From positions 1,426,001-1,490,000 of the forward strand of contig MU278349.1 of NCBI GenBank assembly GCA_022385755.1: a DNA stretch of 64,000 nucleotides, given 5' to 3'. The stretch comes from Trametopsis cervina (Eukaryota; Basidiomycota; Agaricomycetes; Polyporales; Irpicaceae). The notes under the pieces were generated by a model, which was not told where the DNA came from, ran no database searches, and worked only from the letters and a program-made list of their open reading frames with translations. Positions 1 to 11,627 of the stretch are shown in pieces. Made by a program: the position numbers and the translations under genes. Positions within the stretch are counted from its first letter, which is position 1. Each line of letters opens with the position of its first letter.

Positions 1-1517
1 GTAGACGAAGGTTAATTGGACAAGGTTCGACAGCGCAAAATCCGACGGTGGGCGTGTCGGCCGTTGGCGTCCGGTGGCTTGTGTACCACCTCGCGCTCTG
101 TGTAACCGTCAAAAAAACGGTGAACATTCGTCAGGCTTTTCGACGTCCACAGTCCGGTGCAGGCTTCGGAGCGAAGTCCGACCTAGTCCAATATGCATGG
201 CGCGCAAAAAAACACCAAGCTCAAGACCAGACCTAACTCCTAAAACATACACCGACCCGTCGGAAATCGACATTGTCAACTCGGCAGATGAATAACGCAT
301 TCTAGCAAACGGAAAATCTGCAAATCGACATGGCCACGACATGGTCATCTTCGGAGGCGGACTTCGGCCTTCTAGATCTGCGCATTGCGCCATGCACAGT
401 CGCGATCTGTGGTGGGCCACAGGCGCAGCAACCTGATTCCACTCATCGCACGTAGCACATAACGTATGATATACAACATGATGTGTATAATTGTGTAATG
501 CCAGCCTAAAGTTTGAAATTCACTCTCTTGGCGTTCTCGACCTGTCGAATGGCGGTCTCGCGATTATGAACCAGTTATACTCCAGTGTGCACCTTGAGGA
601 AAATTCTATTATTTCGCCGCTGTAGCCACCGAGCGCGATGAAGACGTCGACCACGGTTGTAGTCATCTCAAGGTGCTTAAGCTCTGACGCACTGCTCATC
701 GTAAGCGTCCACAGCGTCCAACCTAAACGTACTTTTGTTCCGGGAGCGCAACAGTACAGTACGTACGGCGCTTCGGGCAGAACGACCGTGGTGTGTGCAT
801 GCCAATCTCTCCGTTGTTCGTCCACACGCCAAGATGGACGGATGGACGGATGAGCCGTTGCTGGCTGGACTATGTGTTGAACGGCTTCGTGCATGATAAA
901 AAGTGGGTCGCGGGTGCAATAAAATGTTGAGCGCGCACGGAGGAAGCTGTGGCCATGATACCAATACTTCGTGGGCGCCCGACCAGCCCGTCTGCGGTGC
1001 GCAGACGTCAGACCCACCGTTCCCGCGAAGGCTTGGCTGCACGCCCAATCCGTCTTGTATGCACCGCAAGCTCCGTACGAGTAAAGCACAGCTCACCTGA
1101 CTGCACAAACACGTAAAATCACGCAGCACTGCCTGCGCAGCGCAGAACAGATCCCCACTCTCCGACCCTGATCAGGGGGAATTGCACGCGGAGCACGCAC
1201 CGAACCAGGGTCCTGGATTCGAACCGCAGAAGCATACAAAGCAGTGCTGCTACCGTCTTGCAGCCTGCGGAACGCAAGAGAAGGGGGCTCAGCACAGGTT
1301 TGCACAGTCGGATTCCGGTGTGGTGTAGCCATTGTGGGTGCATTAGAATCTATGAATACATCTCTATAGGCTGGCGGCCATCCCGCGATACTCGTCAGCC
1401 ACGAGAAGAAGCAGTACGCAGTATATCGGTCGAGGAGACCGTGCTCACCAGACACCCCGAGCACCCCGAGCTCGCAGCACCCACTACAGCGCCTACCACC
1501 TAAACCCAATCGCAGCG
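1..1517. other. no supportable gene at the left edge
   Basis: Open frames of up to about 190 codons exist on both strands, but none shows a recognisable domain or a coherent exon chain. A small acidic open frame at about 197-295 (+) ends in a stop and has no supporting context. A tRNA-like B-box lies near 1210-1225 but does not fold (see rejected items). The region may hold the flank of a gene that begins outside the window. Confidence 0.5.
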
Positions 1518-2997
1518 CTACCACAGCCCGAGCGCCGTAGGTACCCCCAACCCAACACTCAACACATAATCAACACCCGCGCCAGCCCACACCGCAACAC
1601 CAGCCAATCCGCACCGTCTAAACGCGTCCCAGCAGCTTGCGCGACTATCAAAGTCGACAGCGCGCAATATACGGGCGAGCACGACGCCCGCGAGGCCGAC
1701 GCCGAGGAAGTACGGCAGCCCGTGCGCGTTCGCGTACCCTGCGAGCGCCCAGAGCGACACGGCGGACACGGAGAAGGCGGTGAGGACGCTGCGCGTGTGT
1801 GTGCCGAAGAGGAGGGCGGTGGAGCGTACCCCGACTTTGACGTCGTCGGATTTGTCCTGCGTAGCGTTAGCGGGAGGCGCGAGGCATGTGAGGAAGGTGC
1901 AGGCGCAGGAGGAGGCGTACCTGGTGCGCGTAGATAGTGTCGTACACCAGCGTCCAGCAGACGCCGCCAGCATAGAGCGGCAGAGCGACGGCCCAGTTGA
2001 CGGAGCCTGCGACTGCCGACCAGCCGAGCATGGCTCCCCAGTTGAACGCGAGACCTGCATAAGCGCGCGAGGAGTTATAAAAGTACTGCGCCCTGCAGAG
2101 ACACACAACGTACCAAGGACAGACTGAGGCCAGTACGTGAACCGCTTCATGAACGGGTATGCGGCGACAACAGGGAGGGACGCCGCTCCGAGGAAGATGC
2201 TGCACTTCCACCAGTAAGCCAGACACAACAACAGAAATCAGGATACAACGCGTGCGCACCTATACCAGTTCAACTGAGTGAGCACCGCCAGCCCTCCGCT
2301 CAACTGCAGCCCCAAGAACCAGAACGCCTCCTGGCGCGTAATATCGCCCCGCGCAATCGGCCGGTCCTTCGTCCTGTCTTCCGTGCCAGTCCTAGCTCAG
2401 CACCACACCACATACTACCCGCCCGCCCACGACATATATAACGGTGCACTCACCGACGGCCTTGTCAAAGTCCCTGTCCGCCATATCGTTTATCGTGCAG
2501 CCCGCAGAGCGCATAATAAGTGCGCCAGTGCCGAACAGCCCGAGGCACGCCAGCGGCGTTGCCAACGGCGCGCCGATAGCGTACGCTGCCATCGTTATTG
2601 ACCAGGCTATATGCACCACACAGCACGTTCAGCACGGGCGCGTGTAAGGAGCTCGGGGAAAAGGAGACGTACCGCATGGATAGAACAGGAGCAGTGTCCC
2701 GATAGGTTTGTCTATGCGCGTTAGGTAGAGGTAGGGACGTAGCCTCGGAGGGGCCTTTTCGATCCATGAAGGAGCCGGGACGGGTGCGAGAGGAGGTGTG
2801 TTGGATGAGGAGGGAGTCGCGACGTCGTTCGTCTGTGTGAACCGCGCAGCCGTCCGCGTGAAATGCCGAGTCTCAAACCGCGGTATTGACGTATTTCGGA
2901 GGACAGCACGGTTCAGCCCATGGCCGATTCGTATAGAGGTTGTCACTCGCGATGAGAGCCAGGGCGCGTGCGAGTGCGCATGAAGGAGGGTGTGCAT
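1518..2997 (-). CDS. COQ2: 4-hydroxybenzoate polyprenyltransferase COQ2 (UbiA family)
   Basis: COQ2 attaches the polyprenyl tail to 4-hydroxybenzoate in the mitochondrial inner membrane, the committed prenylation step of ubiquinone synthesis. The spliced protein starts at 2997 ([13 protein letters not shown]), with an Arg/Ser-rich leader that fits mitochondrial import. The family entry motif [20 protein letters not shown] follows. The first Asp-rich prenyl-diphosphate/Mg site is NDMADRDFD and the second is [22 protein letters not shown] lies between them. Hydrophobic segments surround both sites, as expected for a polytopic UbiA enzyme. Several short introns interrupt it; one acceptor is GGAAG just before the DRTKDRP segment. 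The stop is at 1518-1520. Head-to-tail with RhoGDI, about 400 bp apart. Identification is secure; exact exon ends are less so. Confidence 0.93.
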
Positions 2998-3405
2998 GGT
3001 ACGAACCTCGTCGCCGTGAGCAGTAATTACGAATCCCCACCGCACGGCCGTGCCCGAGAAATTCGCGACTCAGCGGCACATTCGGGCGTCTAATCTAAAA
3101 CCGAAGCCTGGTCAGGGACGCACAAAGCGTGCCACCGGAAGGAAAGGCAAATCTCAGTCCGCCTCCCAGAGCTGCGAGGGATGCGGGAGACCCGATGATT
3201 CACACTCGATCATGATCGCGGCAGTAAAACATATTTTCCCTAGTTTATATTCCCATGAGATATCCAGTACATCAGCGCGACGCGGGAGGGGGAAGGCTGG
3301 TTGTTTGAAGGAGAGAGCGAGAAGGAACCGAATGCCAGAGAGCAGCGTAGTGCGATACAATTAGATAGAGAACCGACTCGGAGTCGCCGCGCACGCGCTG
3401 TGCGA
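2998..3405. other. intergenic, COQ2 promoter side
   Basis: This 408-bp spacer separates the RhoGDI stop from the COQ2 start, both genes being on the minus strand. It should hold the COQ2 promoter and the RhoGDI 3' end. I see no further gene or clear motif. Confidence 0.6.
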
Positions 3406-4429
3406 TCACCATTCCTTTGTGAGCTTGAAGGCCCATTGGAAATCTGCGTGTAGCGGAACGGAGCGGTGTAAACAACGTGGATGCGGAGATGAAGTCGAGG
3501 GACTAACCGATGTAAATCACGCCGTCGTCGTCGAACACGCGACTGCGGACGTTGTACGTGCCGGAGCGCGCGAGCATGCCAGATGGCGACTGGTCTGTCT
3601 CGAAATCTTTCTTGTATGGTTCACCGCTCTTGTTAGGACCGTATGAGCCGAGCATCTGCTCGAGCTTGTCAACTGCAGCGTGGTGAGCGAGCAGCACGCT
3701 TAAGCCGCAAGGCAAACGTCGTACCTGTGATACCGGCGCGCTTCACAGCCTGAATGTATTTGAGACCCTGTTGATGTCCAAGCGTCAAGATTGCGGCCCG
3801 CAACCAGATAAAAACAATACGCACCGTAACGATACCGTGGTTCACCTTGAATGTGATGGTGACACTACATAAGGGATGTGAGGAGAGCTCGTGTGGTAAC
3901 AAACACCGCTGAAACTGACTTGTAATCAACACCCTCCTTGATGTTGACAGGATGGTTACGGATTTCGTCGAGGTGTGAGGGATCAGACAGGTGGAACGTG
4001 ATGGCCTTGCCAGCGGGGAGCGTGGGGGAATGCAGCTCAAGCGTGAGCATAGTGAGCTGTCCAAAACCACCGTTGTCACCTCAACCGCCAAACAACAATG
4101 AGGCTCGCGACACGCACCTTGGGTCCTGTCTCCGGCGCAGATGCGCCAGGGACGATGCCAAGACTCGCCTTCCAGCGGTTCAAGCTCTCATCATTGGCAT
4201 CGAGGTTAGCGTACTCGTCCACGCTCTTTACAGCAGTGGGCTTGTATCCTATAGCACGCCCAGAAATACAACGTCAGAACCGCACGCAATAAAGGCAATG
4301 AAGAGGACCGCTGCTGACCTGGCGTCGTGGTAGGCACAAGATCGTCGTCGTCGTGCTGCAAAAACCGAGGAAGACCCTTAGCTAACTTACGAGCGTGGCA
4401 ATGGCGTGCATACTAACAGGTGCAGACAT
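3406..4429 (-). CDS. RDI1: Rho GDP-dissociation inhibitor (RhoGDI)
   Basis: RhoGDI extracts prenylated Rho/Cdc42 GTPases from membranes and holds them, GDP-bound, in the cytosol. The first exon encodes MSAPVSMHAIATL (start 4429) and the second an acidic stretch (HDDDDLVPTTTPG). Family hallmarks follow: ANLDANDESLERWKASLG, the beta-sandwich segment LTLELHSPTLPAGKAITFHL, then NHPVNIKEGVDYK. The end is MLGSYGPNKSGEPYKKDF, RSRVFDDDG and the universal C-terminus FQWAFKLTKEW followed by TGA (3406-3408). Introns of about 50-60 nt separate at least six exons. The length, around 200 residues, fits the family. Identity is certain; the symbol follows yeast RDI1. Confidence 0.95.
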
Positions 4430-5037
4430 GGTCGGGGTCGTAAGAGTGCGAGAACAAGGTTGAAAGAACGAAGAACACGCTCACGACACGGCTGTGCGCG
4501 GGCTGGGTCACTGATCGATCTTCCCACGGGTGCTATCGCGTTTTCCCGTCGAGCCCGGTAACTGGGCGCCTTGCTTGACCTTGGGTACAGCCATCAACAG
4601 GCATACACTGCTCGTTTTTGCATCCGTCTTGCTGACCGGAGGACGAGCGTTGTGAGGGAAGATATAACCAACAACTCCAAGATATAATTTCGCCGACGAC
4701 AGCCAACACATACAATGCGGTCCTACGCGGCTAGCTACAGACAGTCATGAGTAATTCCGAGTCGACATATTTAAAAACTAGGTAGCAGATGCAAAGCGAT
4801 AACTCGAGCGCGACCACTGAGAGAACAGGGTCCTAGGGTAGGAGCGAAAGCGGATACAGATGGAGCAAGCAATACACAAAGATAGCAGTTACATAGCGGG
4901 ACGATATAAGGAGAGCCAACAGGGCGCACATCAGTGTGACACCCGGGGCTATTCACACTAATGGGATTTTTGGAAGTCCCCTAGCAGGGATCTAATTTTC
5001 AGTGATAAGGGGTGGATGCATCCGGTCTGCTGTCACG
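4430..5037. other. intergenic, no gene seen
   Basis: This 608-bp spacer lies between two minus-strand genes. A 60-67-codon minus-strand open frame at 4508-4715 has no recognisable features. It should hold the RhoGDI promoter. Confidence 0.55.
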
Positions 5038-6941
5038 TCAATAACCATTGTCACTGAAACTCAGACGCTGCGCAGACATACCGCCTTTAAACCAGCATTT
5101 GCCCTTGCTTAAATGGAAGCATCGTGCACCGCCCGGACAGACGTGGCCCTGCATACGCAGGAAGTGGGCCGTCACGATCAATGTATGCGGAAAACAGGTG
5201 TCTGACTCACCCAGCAGCATCTATCGCCGTGAGGACACTCGAGCCCTATTGGACAGATTGTCAGCGTGTTTTCCGGCCCATGGTTCCGAGTCGGATATGA
5301 AACACGAAACCCAGATAGAACATACCGTTTTTGAGATAATTACAGGGTGCCTTCTTTGCATTCTTTGCGAGTACATCGAGCTGCTCCGCGGTCAGGGCCC
5401 AGTCATGAGAATACTTGCAGCCAGGCTGAATGCACGTTCCATCAGATTTGTTAAGGTTTCAGCGTTGGAGCTGACTTACACCCTTCGAACACGACATGAG
5501 ATAATGTTCATTGCATGGTGGCGGAGATTCTGGCATGTACAGTTACGGTCACTCTAAGAGCAGGGATATACTCGGTAGCTCACGTTTATGCAACGGCTGG
5601 CGAACCGACGTGAATACGGAACGAGAGGGCATGAGGCACGTCAGAGCTCACCTTCGTGATATCGATCGGTCTACCGGTAGTCGCGACCCGTGGAGAACCA
5701 GCCAGGTGCGAGTACGTCTCTGACTGCGGACTGATGAGGCCCCCGTTCGTAGTGACAGAGGTGGAGGATACGGGCATAGGCAGGGGTCCAGGGAGAAGCA
5801 TTCCCGAACGCCTGGTAAGCATCGGCGAAAGGTCGGGAAGGAAGACCCCCTCGACTCGAATGGACGGCAAGGCAAGCTGGTGGAGCTCACCCGAGGGTTC
5901 CACAGACCCTTGGAGGAGGACCACCTTGCCGAGCAGTTCCTCCTGGTTGAGGGCATGCAGGGTGCTAGCGTACAGACTGCCGTGGCCACCTGCACACGAG
6001 GAAATTTTTAGCGGATGTTACACGGGGACAGGGATCAGCAAGAAAGTTTCACCTGCGAGGAAGACGCGCAGCGTTTGTGGGAAGCGCGTAAAGGTGTTGA
6101 GGTGCTCTGCGTGTGCATCATGTTCGTCAGATGGATTCCGAGATGTTCATCAGGAATTTGCTGCACTTGCCTTTTACCTTTGAATTGACCCCATCATTTG
6201 CTGTGCCGGCCTCAACGATCTGAAAGCGTGGCGATGCCTGGCTGAAGCCGCTCAAAAACCCATCGAACTGCTCTGCCGTGCAGAGCGAGTTGGCGAGCAG
6301 CGTGTCGAGGACGGCCCTCCTGTTGATGAATATCGTTATCCAGAACGAAAGCCGGCCGAAGACCTGGACATCTTCCTGAGAAAGGAACCCCGCGATCACC
6401 CTGGTCAGCTCCTGGGCTGCCTGCAGGCCCCCGGTCTGACCAAGAGTGAGGAGAGAGCGGTCGAAGATATTAACGTCGCCGTCGACGATGCAGATAATGA
6501 GAGGATGTTGGTTCTGGTGAAGGCAGTGAGTGGAACAGGGACGGGGAGATTTTGAGGCTACGACAGACCTGTATTGTCTCTAAGGAAGAAATTTGACGAT
6601 TCAGGGTAGAGACCTGCGCGTTATGCGCCTTCTTTGCGAGGTCGGCTGCATTGAGGACCTGTGCGTGTGCTTGCTTCCAGACTGATAATTCTGACTCTAG
6701 TTCTTCCACGCGTCCCTCTAAATCGCCGTTGCGCTTGACGGTTGCAGTAGACAGGTCTGAGACGAGAGTCAGCTGGTGCGCATTCGACGATGGTAAGATA
6801 GCACATACCGAGCAATCTAGTCAAAGCCTCATCCCTTTGCAAAAGCGAGAGAAAAAGATTCAGCAACTGCGCGCTATAGCCGCGGGCCACACGGACTGAC
6901 CACAACTGCTTGTTACCCTCCGTTGTCGACGGCAAGGCCAT
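5038..6941 (-). CDS. coiled-coil / NYN-like (DUF7923-type) / tandem CCCH zinc-finger protein, copy A
   Basis: Start at 6941 (MALPSTTEGNKQLW), stop at 5038-5040. Domains in order: a coiled coil (VEELESELSVWKQAHAQVL and following); a globular domain opening with IICIVDGDVNIFD, continuing through FGRLSFWITIFINR and ending around LRVFLAGGHGSLYASTL; a Pro/Ser-rich linker; then CCCH fingers. Finger 1 is DGTCIQPGCKYSHDW. Finger 2 is a perfect C-x8-C-x5-C-x3-H (CNYLKNGLECPHGDRCCWGH), followed by CPGGARCFHLSKGKCWFKGG. The globular domain matches my memory of the fungal DUF7923 family. I infer a NYN/PIN-like nuclease fold from the DGD strand and the later GGH turn, but the two downstream acidic positions seen in copy B are lost (NSKV, GGHGSLY). 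One intron uses a GC donor (6107-6170). Probably RNA-binding; function unknown. Confidence 0.82.
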
Positions 6942-9895
6942 GTGGCAGTATAAGGAGAGGGAAGAGGGGAAAGAGGGTAGGTGGTAAAAGGATGGAGGGG
7001 AAGGAATGTGCGAACTGTCATGGAGAAGTGGACATATATAACCGCCGTGTTATGATCCTTGGGAGAGCATTGGATGATCACAAATGGAACACGATGGCGG
7101 CTAGCAAGAACCTCGGAGCACTGCCCAACAGAGACAACCTGCTTATTTGGAGCCCAGCGACCATTTCTGTTCCACGCTCATTGTCGCCGCAGCGTGTCCA
7201 GCTCGAGGCCACAGGAGAGAAAACATTTCTTTCCCTCGGTCACGGTGGGACGAACATGAGCGCTTTAGCTGGGTATATTCCATCCTAATGCGGGTATGGT
7301 ATCTCGATCTCACAGTCGCCGGCATCAGTGCGCCACAACCTCCCGCGTTCATGCATCACAAAGACGCCGTGCACAGTGGCCCTGCGACTGCCTTTCCGAG
7401 TCTCGACGCTCGACCGCGTCTTATTGGCGGAAAGCTGACACAAAATTCATCCCCGCCAGGCCAGTACAGCCACAGAAATTTTACATACACATAGCACAGA
7501 CCATAGCACCCGAGACGATGCTCCGACGACGTTCGCGGACTAAAAACAATTATACTCCGCGTGGTGAGTGTCCGCCCTTGCGGTGTCTGAGATACTAAGA
7601 GATGCATCTGCATCGAGATACACCCAACATGATTCATCAAGTCAAAGTCCTACTTGGGATACGGAGCAGTTGTGTCACCGCAGCAATCCTACCGTCGGAG
7701 GTGTAATTGGGAGGGACAGTGTGACGGTTCTTCGCGAGCCCCACTTGTGGAACCAGGCAGCCAAGGGTCAGACCCGAGCACCAGACAAGACGTTCCAAGT
7801 CCAGCTGATGGTCCATGGGCACCCTTGCACATATTGATCAGCGAGCATAAATGACGACAACCAATGCTAATACGCTCACAGGTCGTGTTGGAAACCCATT
7901 AAGGTCTAGTACCCGTAATAGTGAGATACACAGCCGGACGCCTGACAGTGCGGTGCCCGTTGAATATGCAATCGCCGGTCCTCTGTAGCCAACAAATCGT
8001 GAACGAGGTCTCACAGGGAGGCGGTCCAAACGCACGTGTCTCTGCAGGGACTGACAAAGTTTGTTCCAGGCCACCGCTCATGGAAAGTTCCCTGCACCCA
8101 CCCACTTCTAGGGCACCGCTAGTCCGATGATATCCTGCCACGACAAGGCACACCCATGCGCATTTCCAAAGACCCTGTACAGGTAGCCGAGATGCCGTCA
8201 AAACAGATGTGGAGGGCTCGGTATTACTGTATAGTTATGTTTCCATCGTAGGCCATTGTCTGTGATAGGGGCAGCCGATGTTCGCATCCACTTTTTGTCT
8301 CGCGTGATCAGATGGAAAGTGCGGGCTTGATCGCTGCAGCGAACTGCCTTATTTTCCCCGTTGGAGCACGACCACTGGGGAGGGGTATGCCACTATAAGA
8401 CAAAGTTTTCCGACATCTTCGCGCGGTGAACCTCCGCAGCGATACAGAAGCCCTTCTTATCGCAAAACTCTACATGAAACAGTAAGTCCATATATCGCAA
8501 GCCGAACAAAGAAACACGCACTGAGGAACGTTTTGCGCCACCGGTGGGATTCCTGATCGCGTTATACCAATAAACGGTCATCGGGTGTTGCTGCGGTCAG
8601 CGAAGGCCAGGAGGATAGTAGGCTGTAGAAATCGACGCACCTCCGCCATCATATTATCAGACGCTTCCTTTCCATATGAACGACATGGGAGTCGGTCTGA
8701 CTCGCTGAAACATGAGATCTAGATGGACAAGATGTATTGGGCGACAGAAGATGTGATGCTAGGTCGCACGACCTTTGTCGGCGATACGTTTTTTGAATTC
8801 GAAAAATGAGCGATCTTCTATCTGTGAGGTAACCGAGTTTAATAGGTTCCAGGCGTGCAGATGACAGTCTGGGCCGTGGGTATGTGGCTGGGAAAATCCT
8901 GGGCTCTGGTAAAGAGGGTCACATCCGCCATTGTGGCTTGATGTGCACTCTTGAGAACAGTCTGTAGGCAGGTAAGCTCTATATGATAGCTTAGTGAGCC
9001 GTTTTCTTATTCGCTGCACAACCAGTCCATCACGTACCTTTGTCATCTGCATTTCCCCCTTCACGCTTCTAATTATACCACGATGTCCAAAGGATCTGCT
9101 GTAGAATGTCCTGTAACAACGGAAGAGAGGCGACGACTGAGCGAACAGAAAGGCCAAAATCCCTTTCGCATACCGCCCACTGTCGAGCTGAGGGGTGGCC
9201 ATCATCCTCAACAGTGCTGACACGTAATGACTGCCCAGGCACTTAGCAACAGACAGCTGGACGGTCTGGACACGGCGATGCCCAGATGACGCCGAGGGAC
9301 ATATATAGGAAGATTAAGAGAGCCTGACAGGTAAGAACTATCGCGCCCGTAGCTGTTCGGGTCGGGTTGCTAGTCGTTTATTCAGGAGCGTCGAGGTTGT
9401 TATCACCGTGAAGTCGTGGGATTGGCGTACTCTTTAGTGGGCGGTGGATATATGAGCGGGTGCATTCTCATTCGTGGATGTGATTCTAGACGGCGCAACA
9501 CACCAGGATATTATGACGATGCGGTGACATAGTCCAGGGAGGTATTAGGTCGGAGGCCAGAATTGTTTTCCCCCTGCGAGCGGCACGTTTCATACCATTT
9601 TCTTGCATCGTACACAGGTACGAATCGCCTGTCATTCTGTTCACCGCAAGATGGGCACAAGACTCAGAAGTTGGAAGTGGTGACGCAAGGTACGCGACGA
9701 CCCGCAGGTAGCGGATCAGCCTGGGCGGTCGGAGCGCCCACCGTGTTCCGTGATTGCATAATTCTGAACTCAACCCAAACAACGGAAACAGCAAGCGGTA
9801 CAAGAGTTCTTTTCTAGGGACGAAGGCCATGCCACAGGAGAGCAGCATTCACGCGTGTATCGATGATGTCCGTTTCCCAAAATCTTATCAAAACC
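6942..9895. other. 3-kb stretch without a supportable gene
   Basis: This region separates the two CCCH paralogues. Open frames of 60-154 codons occur on both strands (for example 8759-9223 minus), but none joins into a coherent spliced gene or shows a known motif. Short minus-strand patches near 7800-8000 (CPMDHQLDLERL) and 8400-8470 (FCDKKGFC) faintly recall finger segments of the neighbours. They could be remnants of a decayed third copy, but this is too weak to annotate. Confidence 0.4.
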
Positions 9896-11627
9896 TTATG
9901 TCTCGCCTACGGCTGAAGGCTCCTCGTAGTGACGATACAGACACGTGCCGTCTTCGTTCTTACACGGCCCATCTACGCAGCGCGCATCAGCACGGATGCT
10001 TTGTATATGTACACTATCGCGGGAATCAGACGTACCGTTGACTCGCCTGCAGGGGTACGTGCGCGCCATCGCTTTTATTTGTTCCATGTCCTCGTCAGTC
10101 AAGCCAACGTAGTCATGCGACCAGGGGCAGACCGCTCGGTTGCACGTTCCGTAGAGATAAAACTCAGAGCACACCTTTGGTCTCTCTGGGAAGGTTGATA
10201 AGCTGAGCCCAGCTGTGTTGTTAAAAATAGGACTTACGATGCTTTATAGACTGTGATATAAATAAATCAGACGTGAAGATCGGTATGATGACATGGGTAA
10301 CATACCTTCGACCGATCCAGCGTAAGAGGCTCACTTTCGCGTCTGCGTAAACTAGGTAAGTGGTCGTATGAGAGAAACTGCACGAGACGCTACTCACGAC
10401 GTTGTAGTAGAGAAAGCAGACCCAACTGGACTTGGGAGATCACCGCCAAGCCCCGACGCGAACGCTTTCCATGGCTGGAGCTGTTGCCTTGTCGCAAAGG
10501 GCTCGCGCCTAGACATCCTGCTATCCGCTTCCCTCTCCCTCTCAAAGTATTGGCCTCCCAGCTTCCTACGATTAAACACCGAGTCAAGCGGCTTGAGCTG
10601 CGGGAGGTTCAGGGCGGTATAGGCGAAGTCTATCGGATATGCAGGCATAAGGTACAGCATCTTCCTGGCGTCTTCGTGTTCGCGCATGAGCGTCTCGAGA
10701 AATGGGATGTAGCCGGTGTCGTGACAGCCTGTGAGATAGTGAGCGATTTATGCCATCAAATGAGTCTGTAAATGTGTACCTCCGAAGATGATATGCGTAT
10801 ACTTCCGATTTGTGACTGCCCGTCTGATCTCCTCTGGCCCATTGTGAGCAAGTCGATATGATAACGCCACACGTATTGTGTGTCTTACCTCGAACTTTAT
10901 TGTCTACAACCTCCTTCCCCCTCCCAACATCCACAACATCGCACCCGGGAACATACTTGCAGAATCCCTGCAAGAACTCGTCCGTCTTCTCAGACAGGTC
11001 CTCGCGTCTTTCCTTGTACTTCAGCAAGTTCCACAACCCAGCTTTATTCAGGAACACCTTGATGGACAGCTCCGGTCTAGGCTTTCTGTCCCACATGTCT
11101 AGACCTCTGTAGATTGACTCTTGCAGGCGGGCCAAACTTTCTTTGCCTCCTTCTACGCCACGAGCGAACTGGGTCAGACTGAATGAGTAGCCGTCGCCGT
11201 CGATGACACAGAATATGCTCTCTGGGCGCGAAGGAGCGGGTTTGTCGATATCCGTGGTGCTGGCCCCCGAGTCTAGGATGTTCTGCATAGCTTCCTCGAG
11301 CTTGCTTAAGCGGTCTGCAAAACTAGTGACAGCAGCCTCTAGGTTTTGGATGTTCCGCCCGCTTCGAAGCGACGCGAGTTGGAGCACTCCGTACACCAGG
11401 GACTTGCGATAGTCTGCACTGGCCTTCTGTTCTTTGCTCAGACCGCCGAACTCCTCCCGCCTAATTATGTCAGTAATTAAGGCATCTACGCGTCGCAATA
11501 AGCAGGGTCTCTGAAGCACGCAAATAGTATGCGCTAATGACGTACCGGGTAGCGTGCTTGATCGTTCTTTCCTGTCGACTAAAGTGGGTTTCAGTCCGTA
11601 TGTTCATTGAGAGAGCACTTACTTCAT
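9896..11627 (-). CDS. coiled-coil / NYN-like (DUF7923-type) / tandem CCCH zinc-finger protein, copy B
   Basis: A paralogue of the gene at 5038-6941. A consistent 5' model is ATG at 11627 with five coding bases, a 26-nt exon, then the exon encoding DALITDIIRREEFGGLSKEQ. A coiled coil (SFADRLSKLEEAMQNIL) precedes the globular domain: FCVIDGDGYSF, IKVFLNKAGLWNLL, VVDVGRGKEVVDNKV and IIFGGCHDTGYIPFLE. These four blocks occur in the order and spacing of NYN/PIN ribonuclease motifs (strand-1 Asp, central Asp, late G-x-x-D turn); the nuclease assignment is my inference. At the C-terminus are C-x8-C-x4-C-x3-H (CSEFYLYGTCNRAVCPWSH) and, after splicing, C-x7-C-x6-C-x3-H (CRRVNDGPCKNEDGTCLYRH). It lacks the Cys-rich tail of copy A. 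A 13-nt exon seems to link the domains. Confidence 0.82.

Noticed and set aside
520..1089. A 189-codon minus-strand open frame
   Set aside because: No domain, no signal peptide, low-information composition and other frames equally open; probably chance in GC-rich DNA.
1170..1300. Possible minus-strand tRNA, because the B-box-like GGTTCGAATCC is perfect near 1214-1224
   Set aside because: The flanks do not form a T-stem, and no A-box, anticodon stem or acceptor stem can be paired at the right distance.
8759..9223. A 154-codon minus-strand open frame
   Set aside because: No recognisable motif, no linked exons, and rich in residues expected from antisense GC-rich sequence.
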